Origin: an uncultured Lachnospiraceae bacterium
Lineage (GTDB): Bacteria > Bacillota > Clostridia > Lachnospirales > Lachnospiraceae
DNA length: 64,000 bases
NCBI GenBank assembly: GCA_947631625.1
Contig: CANRMA010000002.1
Span: 1-64,000 of the forward strand
Reading direction: 5' to 3'
Below the pieces are notes generated by a model. That model saw only the letters and a list, made by a program, of their open reading frames with translations. It was not told where the DNA came from and ran no database searches. The translations under genes were made by a program, and so were the position numbers. Of the stretch, positions 17,939-27,059 are shown piece by piece. The number at the start of each line of letters is the position of its first letter. The stretch's first letter is position 1.

Positions 17939-18877
17939 TTGAAGGTTTGTATGATTGGTCTGGGATCTATAGGTAAAAGGCATATTGAAAATCTTGTTAA
18001 GGTACTTAAAGAAAGCAGTATTACATACCATATAGATGCTTTACGGAGTAATCATACTGAATTGGATAATGTGTGTGCAAAACATATAATGCATCAATAC
18101 TATGACATAAATGAAATTCCGAATGATTATGACGTTATTTTTATAACAAATCCAACATCTCTTCATTATGAGACAATAAAAAATGTATTGGAAAAAACAA
18201 AACATATTTTTATTGAGAAGCCTGTTTTTGATAAAGTGGGCTACAATATTAGCTCATTACATTGGAAGCCGGGAAACATATATTATGTGGCATGTCCGTT
18301 AAGGCATAAGCGTATTTTAAAATATGTAAAAGAAGAAATTGTAAATAAAGAAAATATTATTTCAGCGCGAATTATCTCAACTTCATATTTGCCCTCATGG
18401 AGAAGGAATGTGGATTACAGAGAAGTTTATTCAGCTAAAAGGTCATTGGGCGGAGGAGTCAGTTTAGATTTAATTCATGAGTGGGATTATGCAATTGATT
18501 TATTTGGAATTCCTGACAAAGTATATCATATGAGTGCGCATATGTCAAAATTAGAAATAGACAGTGATGATGTATCTGTATATATGGCAAAATATAAAAA
18601 CATGTTTCTTGAAATTCATTTGGATTATATAGGTCATAAAACTGAAAGACAGATACAATTGTTTACTGATAATAAAAGAATAGATGCTGATTTGATAAAA
18701 AATATGATTTATGAATACGAAGGTAATAAACTTATTGGTACTTATGACTTTGGCAGGGATGATTTTTACATAAATGAAATGGAATATTTTATAGATTGTA
18801 TTAATGGTAAATGTATAAATATAAATACAGTAGAAAATGCATATAAAACTTTGAAAATTGCTTTGACAGAAGAGTGA
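17939..18877 (+). CDS. Gfo/Idh/MocA-family oxidoreductase (2)
   Basis: 312 aa with TTG start. Rossmann motif MIGLGSIGKRHIENL (5-19), FITNPTSLHYET for the nucleotide loop and FIEKPVF, the standard EKP with its catalytic lysine. Ten bases after the previous oxidoreductase. It should use NAD(P) on a sugar or nucleotide-sugar hydroxyl or ketone. Together with its neighbour it may form a two-subunit or two-step oxidation; both lie just before the CMP-sugar synthetase. Confidence 0.78.
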   Translation: MKVCMIGLGSIGKRHIENLVKVLKESSITYHIDALRSNHTELDNVCAKHIMHQYYDINEIPNDYDVIFITNPTSLHYETIKNVLEKTKHIFIEKPVFDKVGYNISSLHWKPGNIYYVACPLRHKRILKYVKEEIVNKENIISARIISTSYLPSWRRNVDYREVYSAKRSLGGGVSLDLIHEWDYAIDLFGIPDKVYHMSAHMSKLEIDSDDVSVYMAKYKNMFLEIHLDYIGHKTERQIQLFTDNKRIDADLIKNMIYEYEGNKLIGTYDFGRDDFYINEMEYFIDCINGKCININTVENAYKTLKIALTEE

Positions 18878-18956
18878 TATTGATGTGTAGACAAGTCTTT
18901 TATATGTGGAATGTGTACACAATATCATAGGTTGATGAAAGGGTATGGTTTATGGC

Positions 18957-19697
18957 ATGAACATATTGTTTACAGTGTGTGCAAGAGCAGGCTCTAAAGG
19001 AGTGGCAGGTAAAAATGTTAGGGAATTCTGCCAAAAACCAATTGTATATTATACTCTTAACGTTTATGAAAAATATTCTGCTAAACATAAAAATGAGTAT
19101 TCTGAAATAGAACTTGCCGTAAATACGGACAGCCAATTGTTATTAGACCAAATTGACAGCAAAGGGGTAAAATATATTTACATAGACAGAAAAAAAGAAC
19201 TTGCAGGAGATAGTATTGCTAAAGGCGATGTAATAAAAGATACACTGCTTGAAACTGAAAAAAGAACAAATAAAAATTATGATATAGTAGTAGATTTGGA
19301 TTTAACTTCACCGTTACGTAATGTATCCGATGTAGAAGGAACTATAAGCCAGATTATTCAAAATGAAGGGTGTAATTTTTCATATAGTGTAGTTGAAGCG
19401 CGGAGAAGTCCATATTTTAATATGGTTTGTAAAAAGGAAAATGGTTTTTTTGAGAGAGTTATTTCATCTAATTATACGGCCAGACAGCAGGTGCCGGAAT
19501 GTTTTGATATGAATGCATCTATTTATGCTTATGCCAGAGATTATTTGATGGATATGAGTATTGAAAATCGTTTTGCAAAGATATGGAAGATGAAAGATAC
19601 CGCTGTATTGGACATTGATAGTGAAGCTGATTTTGAACTTATGGAAATCATAGCGGAATATTATTGGAAACAGGGGAAATATCTGGATATTATTTAA
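18957..19697 (+). CDS. legF: CMP-nonulosonic acid synthetase, NeuA/LegF family
   Basis: 246 aa. The start MNILFTVCARAGSKGVAGKN is the CTP-binding signature of CMP-sialate/legionaminate synthetases; DLDLTSPLRNVSD and the terminal DIDSEADFELME also match. It activates the keto acid with CTP for transfer. ATG 18957 fits family length better than 18945, though AAAGGG is about 13 bases upstream. It closes the nonulosonic module. The 79 bases before it have no other feature. Confidence 0.9.
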   Translation: MNILFTVCARAGSKGVAGKNVREFCQKPIVYYTLNVYEKYSAKHKNEYSEIELAVNTDSQLLLDQIDSKGVKYIYIDRKKELAGDSIAKGDVIKDTLLETEKRTNKNYDIVVDLDLTSPLRNVSDVEGTISQIIQNEGCNFSYSVVEARRSPYFNMVCKKENGFFERVISSNYTARQQVPECFDMNASIYAYARDYLMDMSIENRFAKIWKMKDTAVLDIDSEADFELMEIIAEYYWKQGKYLDII

Positions 19698-19836
19698 GAG
19701 AGTTATATGTTTTATATTGTGTAGACATTAAGTGAAAATAAATGAGATAAATAATGATGAGGTTAAAGAAAAAATTATGCAAATGTAGAAATTTATTATG
19801 CCATTATATTAATAATATCCAAGTGGAGGTAGGACA

Positions 19837-20868
19837 ATGAGTGCATTAAAAGAAAAATATAATGAATATTTTAATTATGATGTTTCTCTTACACCTAAGT
19901 TTCCGAAAGTATTACTTTTGGAAGTAACAAATTTATGTAATCATAGTTGTGTGTTTTGTACCCACTGTAAGATGACGAGACGCAAAGGATTTATAAATGA
20001 AGAATTGGCCTATAGGCTTCTGGAAGAGGCATATAATGAAGGTTCCAGAGAAGTGGGGTTTTATATGATGGGTGAACCATTGCTTGATAAAAACTTAGAA
20101 AAGTATATTAAATATGCAAAAGATTTAGGTTATTCATATACTTTCATTACCACAAATGGTCTTTTATTTAATTATAATAGGATGGTCTCTATAATAGAAT
20201 CAGGATTGGACAGTATTAAGTTTAGCTTTAATGGCGGGGATAGGGAACATTATTTGTTTGCACATGGATCAGATTGTTATGAAGAGGTAAAGAATAATAT
20301 AATTACCCTGTCTAATTATAGAAAAGAGAATGGTTGTAATATTAAGATTTATATGAGTTGTATATTGACAAGATATACAAAAAATGATGGTAAAAAAATA
20401 ATCAAAACATTTTCGCCATTTGTTGATGATATTTTTATTAATGAATGTATTAAAACAGGGGGGGCAAATGCAGAAATAGAAGATACTGTATGTATAGAAG
20501 GAAAAGCAATGAGTAAATCGATACAGGATGGTATTTGTTTCTTTCCATTTAATAGGGTGCATGTTACATATGAGGGCTATTTAACATTATGCTGTCAAGA
20601 TTTAGAGAATTATTTAATTATTGAAGATTTGAACAAGATGTCTTTAAAGGAAGCATGGAATTCGGAGAGATTTCAAAGAATACGTAAGAGACATATTGAT
20701 GGGAATTTGGAAGGAACGTTATGTTATAACTGCCTTAACAATGCTAATGAGTCTGTTAAGCCGTTAGCTGAAGAATATGCTGGTTATTTGTCTGAAAATT
20801 CAGAGGTGAGAAGACAAATTATTCAATCAAGGATTGAGAAATTGTTAGATTCAGTTTCAAATGCATAG
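19837..20868 (+). CDS. Radical SAM/SPASM protein (1)
   Basis: 343 aa. The cluster motif is C34-x3-C38-x2-C41 (CNHSCVFC), followed by GEPLLDKNL. C-terminal cysteines in LCCQD and LCYNCLNN fit a SPASM or twitch domain holding an auxiliary Fe-S cluster. GGAGGTAGG lies just before ATG 19837. A run of seven G (20458-20464) encodes TGGAN in frame. Proteins of this type in glycan clusters modify sugars or peptides by radical chemistry; the substrate is unknown. The 139-bp gap upstream shows no feature. Confidence 0.82.
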   Translation: MSALKEKYNEYFNYDVSLTPKFPKVLLLEVTNLCNHSCVFCTHCKMTRRKGFINEELAYRLLEEAYNEGSREVGFYMMGEPLLDKNLEKYIKYAKDLGYSYTFITTNGLLFNYNRMVSIIESGLDSIKFSFNGGDREHYLFAHGSDCYEEVKNNIITLSNYRKENGCNIKIYMSCILTRYTKNDGKKIIKTFSPFVDDIFINECIKTGGANAEIEDTVCIEGKAMSKSIQDGICFFPFNRVHVTYEGYLTLCCQDLENYLIIEDLNKMSLKEAWNSERFQRIRKRHIDGNLEGTLCYNCLNNANESVKPLAEEYAGYLSENSEVRRQIIQSRIEKLLDSVSNA

Positions 20869-20899
20869 TTAGCCTATAATATTTTGAAGGAGCAATAAT

Positions 20900-21964
20900 A
20901 TGGAAAAAGAGTTATTATTAAGTATTTGTATTCCAACATATAACAGAGCGGATATTGTTGAAGATAGCGTTAATAGATTTCTTAATATTTTTAAAAAATG
21001 TGATTGGATTGAAATTGTCGTTAATGATAATTGCTCTACAGATGGAACTATGGAAAGATTGTCTTCTATAAAAGATGATAAGTTGCATTTATATCGGAAT
21101 GAGTCTAACATTAGATATCTTAATTTGATAGAATGCCACAAAAAGGCCAGAGGAAAGTTTACCCTGCTTATTGCTGACGAAGATGAACTTATCGTAGACA
21201 ACTTAGATGAAATTAAAGAACAGTTGAGAAGTTGTAATGATGTAGGAGTATTTTTAATGAATACTTTATATGAAAACGGTAAAATGTATAGATACAGACC
21301 GTTTCATGTGTTTAGAAAAAATACGGAAGAGACTTATTTGAAAGTATATAATCAATTGGCGTATACTTCCGGCATTATATATAATCGAGAAATATTATTA
21401 AAAATGTTAAAAAGATATGAAAACAATTTTATTAAAATCGATGCATATTCAGTATTTCCACATACTATGATGGGTGTATGTTGTGTTATGGATGGTGATT
21501 ATGCACCTTTACGTGGTATAAGAGTAGTTCGTGTTGATAAGGATGCATATAAGGATAAAAGAGATTTGATAATAGGGGGAAAATATGCTGATGGAATTGA
21601 CGGAAGAATGGTTATAGCTAAAGGGTGGATTGATTTATTTAATTTGTTAGAAATTGATAATGTAAAAAAAGGCAGATTAATGAATGAGCCCTTATTTGTT
21701 TGGCTGAATTTTTTTAAGAGATTTTACAAGGAAATTCAGGAATATAAAGGTAGTATATATATGGAAATGTTTCCTGAATTATATACAGAATATAGAAAAT
21801 ATGATTATGAAAAATGGAAAAGTGTTCTTTATAATGGATATTGCCAATTAACCGGATTGATACATAAATATAAAGCCGATGACAATGAAAAAGACATCGA
21901 TATTTATGAAAGTGCTTATAAAGAAGTATCAGAGTGGTTGGAAGAACAGCAAAAAATAAATTAA
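20900..21964 (+). CDS. Family 2 glycosyltransferase
   Basis: 354 aa GT-A enzyme. LSICIPTYNRADIVEDSV opens the nucleotide-binding domain, VVNDNCSTDGT gives the first acidic motif and LLIADEDELI stands in place of the DxD region. It should transfer a sugar from a nucleotide donor to the growing glycan or a protein. The C-terminal 130 residues are helical and charged. Placed between the nonulosonic and CDP-sugar modules; donor unknown. Confidence 0.85.
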   Translation: MEKELLLSICIPTYNRADIVEDSVNRFLNIFKKCDWIEIVVNDNCSTDGTMERLSSIKDDKLHLYRNESNIRYLNLIECHKKARGKFTLLIADEDELIVDNLDEIKEQLRSCNDVGVFLMNTLYENGKMYRYRPFHVFRKNTEETYLKVYNQLAYTSGIIYNREILLKMLKRYENNFIKIDAYSVFPHTMMGVCCVMDGDYAPLRGIRVVRVDKDAYKDKRDLIIGGKYADGIDGRMVIAKGWIDLFNLLEIDNVKKGRLMNEPLFVWLNFFKRFYKEIQEYKGSIYMEMFPELYTEYRKYDYEKWKSVLYNGYCQLTGLIHKYKADDNEKDIDIYESAYKEVSEWLEEQQKIN

Positions 21965-21980
21965 GGATAATAGAGAAAGT

Positions 21981-23327
21981 ATGTATAATAAAAAGGATGA
22001 ATTACATAAACAAATTTTGTCTATGGTAAGGGAATATTATTATTTAACACAAGAAGAAAATAAGAAATTTGAGCCGGGAGATCGCATTTCATATTCAGGA
22101 AGAGTATATGATTGGGAAGAAATGGTAAATCTGATAGATTCAGGTTTAGAATTTTGGTTGACATCCGGACATTATGTTAAGGAATTTGAAGCCGGATTAA
22201 GCAATTTTTTAGGGGTAAAATATTGTTCACTTGTCAATTCTGGTTCTTCAGCTAATTTATGTGCATTTATGGCATTGACATCTCATAAATTAGGAAATCG
22301 TAGAGTCAAGGCAGGAGATGAGGTAATAACTGTCGCTGCGGCATTTCCTACTACAATAGCACCTATTATACAGGCAGGAGCCATTCCGGTTTTTATTGAT
22401 GTGACGTTGCCGGAATATAATATAGACGTAAGTAAATTGGAAGATGCTTTAAGCGATAAAACAAAAGCTATATTTTTAGCACATACCTTGGGCAATCCAA
22501 TTGACATTCAGGTTATAAAAGATTTTTGTGATGAGCATAATTTATGGTTGATAGAAGATAATTGTGATGCGCTTGGGTCAAAATATTTGTACAATGGGGA
22601 ATGGCATATGACAGGGACTATAGGGGATTTGTCTACTTGCAGTTTTTATCCTCCTCATCACATTACGTTAGGAGAAGGAGGCGCTGTATGTACTAATAAT
22701 ACGGAACTTTATAGGATTGTAAATTCTTTTAGAGACTGGGGACGAGATTGTTGGTGTGCATCTGGAGTAGATGACACTTGCAAACAGCGGTATACTCAGC
22801 AATTTGGACAACTTCCTTTTGGGTATGATCATAAATATGTATATTCTCATTTTGGATATAATTTAAAAGTGACGGATATGCAGGCGTCAGTGGGTTGTGC
22901 ACAATTAAAAAAATTGCCACAGTTTATTAAGGCAAGAAAAGATAACTGGAGTTATCTTCGTGAGAAATTAGATGATTTAAAGGATATATTATTAATGCCT
23001 GAAAAGGCGGAAAATGCGGATCCAAGTTGGTTTGGATTTTTGATGACAGTCAAAGAAAATGTTGGTTTTACAAGACATGATATTGTTCAATATCTTGAAA
23101 ATGAAAATATTCAAACCAGATTATTATTCTCAGGAAATATTATCAGACATCCTTGTTTTGATGAACTGAGAGAAAAAAAATCTGGTTATAGAGTGGTTGG
23201 AGACTTACATAATACAGATATAATTACTGAACGAACATTTTGGATAGGTGTTTATCCTGGAATGACAAAAGAGAAACTTGATTATATGATAAGCAAAATT
23301 TATCAATATGTGAGGAAATGCCAATGA
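21981..23327 (+). CDS. rfbH: CDP-6-deoxy-4-hexulose-3-dehydrase (E1), RfbH
   Basis: 448 aa, DegT/DnrJ-like PMP enzyme. The PLP-binding lysine is replaced by histidine in SFYPPHHITLGEGG (221-234), the hallmark of RfbH/AscC (E1), which dehydrates instead of transaminating. The [2Fe-2S] ligands of that family are visible: C195, C257, C259 and C267 (CWC-x7-C). With an E3 reductase it removes the C3 hydroxyl of CDP-4-keto-6-deoxyglucose. No E3 (AscD-like) gene is in the window, so the reductase is encoded elsewhere. The next start overlaps its stop. Confidence 0.95.
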   Translation: MYNKKDELHKQILSMVREYYYLTQEENKKFEPGDRISYSGRVYDWEEMVNLIDSGLEFWLTSGHYVKEFEAGLSNFLGVKYCSLVNSGSSANLCAFMALTSHKLGNRRVKAGDEVITVAAAFPTTIAPIIQAGAIPVFIDVTLPEYNIDVSKLEDALSDKTKAIFLAHTLGNPIDIQVIKDFCDEHNLWLIEDNCDALGSKYLYNGEWHMTGTIGDLSTCSFYPPHHITLGEGGAVCTNNTELYRIVNSFRDWGRDCWCASGVDDTCKQRYTQQFGQLPFGYDHKYVYSHFGYNLKVTDMQASVGCAQLKKLPQFIKARKDNWSYLREKLDDLKDILLMPEKAENADPSWFGFLMTVKENVGFTRHDIVQYLENENIQTRLLFSGNIIRHPCFDELREKKSGYRVVGDLHNTDIITERTFWIGVYPGMTKEKLDYMISKIYQYVRKCQ

Positions 23328-24106
23328 AAGTAGTAATTCTGGCCGGGGGTAAAGGAACTAGAATAAGCGAGGAGTCTGTGGTAAGGCCAAAACCGATGGT
23401 AGAAATAGGTGGAATGCCAATTTTATGGCATATTATGAAATTATATTCTTTCTATGGATTTAATGATTTCATAATTTGTTGTGGGTATAAGGGGCATGTT
23501 ATCAAAGAGTATTTTTCCGATTATTTTTTACATATGTCAGATATTACATTTGATTTTTCATGTGGTAATAAGGTTATTTTACACAACAATACCGTTGAAC
23601 CATGGAAAGTAACTTTAGTAGATACAGGTGAAGATTCTATGACTGGATACAGAATTAATAAAATAAAACCATATATACCTGTGGGTGAAGATTTTATGTT
23701 AACATATGGAGATGGTGTATCCGATGTGAATATAAATAATTTAATAGACTTTCATAAACAACATAATAAAGTTGCAACTCTTACGGCTATTCAGCCCGCA
23801 GGAAAGTTTGGAGTACTTGAAGTAGACGATAACGGAGTAGTTGATAAATTTATTGAAAAACCGCGGGGAGATGGTGGTTGGATTAATGCGGGATATATGG
23901 TTTTAAGTTATGATATTTTTGAATATTTGTCAGATGATGAGAATTTAATTTTTGAAAAAGCTCCGTTGGAACAATTGGCTGAAAAGGAGATGTTATGTGC
24001 GTATAAACATTATGGATTTTGGCATTGCATGGATACAATTAGAGATAAAGAAATTCTTAATATGATGTGGAAAACCAGAAATGCTGCTTGGAAATTGTGG
24101 GAGTAA
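23324..24106 (+). CDS. rfbF: Glucose-1-phosphate cytidylyltransferase
   Basis: 260 aa. MKVVILAGGKGTRISEES, VRPKPMVEIGG and LTYGDGVSDVN are the signature parts of RfbF, which makes CDP-glucose from glucose-1-phosphate and CTP. Length matches the family. ATG 23324 overlaps the stop of rfbH as ATGA and has GAGGAA 8 bases upstream, so it is preferred over 23318. First step of the CDP-sugar branch. Confidence 0.95.
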   Translation: MKVVILAGGKGTRISEESVVRPKPMVEIGGMPILWHIMKLYSFYGFNDFIICCGYKGHVIKEYFSDYFLHMSDITFDFSCGNKVILHNNTVEPWKVTLVDTGEDSMTGYRINKIKPYIPVGEDFMLTYGDGVSDVNINNLIDFHKQHNKVATLTAIQPAGKFGVLEVDDNGVVDKFIEKPRGDGGWINAGYMVLSYDIFEYLSDDENLIFEKAPLEQLAEKEMLCAYKHYGFWHCMDTIRDKEILNMMWKTRNAAWKLWE

Positions 24107-24124
24107 ATATAATGGAGGATATGT

Positions 24125-25054
24125 ATGAAAACGGTTATAGTATCCGGAATTGAAACTTTTATAGGCAAAGCTTTGGTTAACAAGTTAATAAATAATGATA
24201 TTTTTGTTTATGCTTTGTGTGATAATTCAGGATTAGAGAGTAATATTTGGGGTACTGACAAGTTGAATGAAAAGTTACATATATTGTCCTCAGATGTTGA
24301 TAATTTAGAAGAAATTGTAGTGAATGTACAAGACAGGATTGATGTATTTTATCATATGGGATGGAAAGGACTTAGTGGAAAGGCTTTATATGATCCATTA
24401 ATTCAGATAGACAACTGTAAAATATTGATTAATTACATGAAATTGGCAATTAATGTGGGATGTAAGAAATTTATAGGTCTGGGAAGTATTTCTCAATATG
24501 AAAATATATATGGAGAAAGGAGAGTTTTAGGCGATAGAGAGAGATATTATCGTTCATGTAAAGACTTTTGTGATAAGGTAGGAAGGGAATATGGAAATGA
24601 ATTAGGTATACAGTTTATTTGGCCTATTTGTACTAATGTGTATGGAGAAGGTGAAAACAGTGCTGAACGATTCATTTATAATATTATAAGGGTTATGAAG
24701 TCAAATGGCGTAATGGATGTAAGTGAAGGTAGGCAATTATATGATTTTGTATATATCGATGATGTGATTTCGGCATTATATTTATTAGGTATGACAGGCA
24801 AAAAAAATAGAAACTATGTTATAGGCAGCGGAAAGGCTAAATCTCTTAGAGAGTGGATTGAGCAAATACCGACGATTTTGGATAGTAGTGGAAAGTTTAA
24901 TTTTGGAAAGAGATTATATAACGGAGCATTTTTAGGTGAGGAGTGTTTCGATATAAGAGAGTTAGTAGAAGACACCGGTTGGACGCCGATAGTGGAATTT
25001 AAAGAAGGAGTTATTCGTACGGCAGATTGGATTAAGAAAATAAATAATGAATAA
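24125..25054 (+). CDS. SDR-family nucleotide-sugar epimerase/reductase with altered glycine motif
   Basis: 309 aa extended SDR, close paralogue of the next gene. The catalytic part is normal (GLGSISQYE; YRSCK as YxxxK) but the NAD motif reads SGIETFIG (7-14), lacking the central glycine found in the neighbour (SGASGFVG). By position after RfbF/RfbH it resembles CDP-abequose/paratose-type synthases or the YerF-type reductase of the yersiniose pathway. The motif change may mean weak cofactor binding or an incipient pseudogene. Confidence 0.72.
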   Translation: MKTVIVSGIETFIGKALVNKLINNDIFVYALCDNSGLESNIWGTDKLNEKLHILSSDVDNLEEIVVNVQDRIDVFYHMGWKGLSGKALYDPLIQIDNCKILINYMKLAINVGCKKFIGLGSISQYENIYGERRVLGDRERYYRSCKDFCDKVGREYGNELGIQFIWPICTNVYGEGENSAERFIYNIIRVMKSNGVMDVSEGRQLYDFVYIDDVISALYLLGMTGKKNRNYVIGSGKAKSLREWIEQIPTILDSSGKFNFGKRLYNGAFLGEECFDIRELVEDTGWTPIVEFKEGVIRTADWIKKINNE

Positions 25055-25072
25055 GGTCAGGAGATCTGTAAA

Positions 25073-26002
25073 ATGAAATCAGCTATTGTCTCAGGCGCGT
25101 CAGGATTTGTTGGGAAAAGATTGATAGAAATATTATTAAAAAATGATATTAATGTTTTAGCGTTATATAGGAATATAAGTAGAGAAATATATTCAAATCC
25201 TCAGTATGGGAAAAAGCTTAAATGTATATCAATAGATGATCTTGAGCATATTGAAGATATAGAGAATAATATTCATGAAAAGATAGATGTATTTTATCAT
25301 TTTGCATGGAAAGGCATAAAAGGCGCAGAGTTATATGATCCGATCACACAAATTGAAAATAGCAGTATTTTAATTAAATGTATGCAGCTTGCCGCAAATT
25401 TGGGATGTAAAAAATTTGTTGGTGCGGGCAGTATTTCACAGTATGAGAATATTTACAAACAAAATGTATATGTTCTAGAGGATAGGAGCAGATATTACAG
25501 ATCATGTAAAAATCTTTGCGAAAAGCTTGGATTAGAATATGCACAAGAATTAGGATTAGAATTTATATGGCCGATTATTACTAACATGTATGGACCTGGT
25601 GAAAGAAATACTGAACGTTTAATTTACAATATTATAAATAATTTAATTAATAATAAAGTAATGGATGTTAGTGAAGGCAGACAGTTATATGATTTTGTAT
25701 ATATAGATGACGCTGCTATGGCGTTTTATTTAATAGGTATGAAAGGTAAAGCAAATAGAAATTATGTTATAGGTAGTGGAAATGTGAAACCACTTCGAGA
25801 GTGGCTTGAGCAAATTCCTGCCATTTTAGGCGGTTATGGGGAAATCAATTTTAGTAAATTACCATATAAAGGCGCATTTTTGCCTGAGGAATGTTTTGAT
25901 ATTACAAATTTAGTAGATGATGTGGGATATATTCCCAAAGTTTCTTTTAAAGAAGGAATTATGTGTACAGCTGAGTATATGGAGAAAATAAATTATGAAT
26001 AG
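25073..26002 (+). CDS. SDR-family nucleotide-sugar reductase/epimerase
   Basis: 309 aa extended SDR with intact SGASGFVG (7-14), GAGSISQYE serine motif and YRSCK catalytic pair. VMDVSEGRQLYDFVYIDD is shared with its neighbour at 24125; the pair is a tandem duplication. It probably reduces or epimerises the 4-keto group of the CDP-3,6-dideoxyhexose or its branched derivative. Overlaps the following gene by 8 bases. Stereochemistry cannot be predicted. Confidence 0.78.
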   Translation: MKSAIVSGASGFVGKRLIEILLKNDINVLALYRNISREIYSNPQYGKKLKCISIDDLEHIEDIENNIHEKIDVFYHFAWKGIKGAELYDPITQIENSSILIKCMQLAANLGCKKFVGAGSISQYENIYKQNVYVLEDRSRYYRSCKNLCEKLGLEYAQELGLEFIWPIITNMYGPGERNTERLIYNIINNLINNKVMDVSEGRQLYDFVYIDDAAMAFYLIGMKGKANRNYVIGSGNVKPLREWLEQIPAILGGYGEINFSKLPYKGAFLPEECFDITNLVDDVGYIPKVSFKEGIMCTAEYMEKINYE

Positions 26003-27032
26003 CATAGTTAATGAAGATATAAAAAGCATTGTATTATCAGAATGTAACTGGGATATGTTTCGTGGATGTAATATTTTGATTACAGGTGCAACTGGTTTGA
26101 TTGCACACTATATGGTGCTTGCTTTATTAATGAGGAATGATTTATTTGATGATAAGATAAAAGTTATTGCTTTATGCCGGAATAGGAACAAAGCAGAGGC
26201 TTTATATAAAGAAAATTTTAAAAGAAATGATCTGACTTTCTTATTTCAAGATGTGACTGAAGATATAGTGTATGATGAAGCGATAGACTATATAATACAT
26301 GCAGCAAGTCCTGCTAATACATATATGCATGTTAATGACCCGTATGGAACAGTTTCTGCTAATGTAAATGGATTTCAAAATATATTGGAGAAATCTCGAA
26401 AAGATAAAGTAAGGAAAATTATGTTGTTTAGTTCTTATATGGTGTACGGTCCGCAAGCATCATCACATCCTTTATCTGAAAATGATGCCTGTGTAGTAAA
26501 TATTGGAAAAGCTGTAGATGTTTATTCTATAAGTAAACTTTTATGTGAAGCAATGGCAAAATCATCAGGAAAGAGCGTTGATATAGTCAGACCTTCATTG
26601 ATATATGGACCAGGCATAACAGCATCTTCAAAGCGACATTTTTCGGATTTTATATTAAAATGTATAAATAATGAGCCAATTAAGTTAATGAGCTCGGGAA
26701 AGATGCTTCGTAATTATTTGTATGTTTCTGATGCTGTTAAAGCTTTTTTTCAAGTATTGTTATCAGATAGAGAAGCAGATACTTATAATGTAGTGTCTGA
26801 TTCTACAATAAGTGTGTTACAGTTGGCACAGATTATGGCAAAACAAAGTAATTTAGATATTATTTTTGATATAGAAAATCAGAAGGATTATCATAATGCA
26901 ACATATAATATGGTTAGCGCAGATAACAGTAAAATTAAACAGTTGGGATGGACACAGAAAATCGCAATTGAAGAAGGTGTTCAAAGAACAATAAATTGGG
27001 CAAGAAACGAAAAATTTTTTGTAAAATGGTAA
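25995..27032 (+). CDS. NAD-dependent epimerase/dehydratase (SDR)
   Basis: 345 aa extended SDR with an N-terminal 30-residue extension before the cofactor motif ITGATGLIAHYM (so TGATGLIA, last Gly replaced by Ala), FSSYMVYG serine motif and YSISK catalytic pair. Its tandem paralogue at 27060 is about half identical by eye. A third relative is at 46699. Function is probably epimerisation or reduction of a CDP- or other nucleotide-sugar. Confidence 0.78.
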   Translation: MNSIVNEDIKSIVLSECNWDMFRGCNILITGATGLIAHYMVLALLMRNDLFDDKIKVIALCRNRNKAEALYKENFKRNDLTFLFQDVTEDIVYDEAIDYIIHAASPANTYMHVNDPYGTVSANVNGFQNILEKSRKDKVRKIMLFSSYMVYGPQASSHPLSENDACVVNIGKAVDVYSISKLLCEAMAKSSGKSVDIVRPSLIYGPGITASSKRHFSDFILKCINNEPIKLMSSGKMLRNYLYVSDAVKAFFQVLLSDREADTYNVVSDSTISVLQLAQIMAKQSNLDIIFDIENQKDYHNATYNMVSADNSKIKQLGWTQKIAIEEGVQRTINWARNEKFFVKW

Positions 27033-27059
27033 AAGATTGTTTTAACAAAGGAGATTATA

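Noticed and set aside
21981-23327. DegT-family gene considered as the missing LegC aminotransferase
   Set aside because: The PLP lysine is His and the C-x-C-x7-C iron-sulfur cysteines are present, so it is RfbH (E1), not an aminotransferase.
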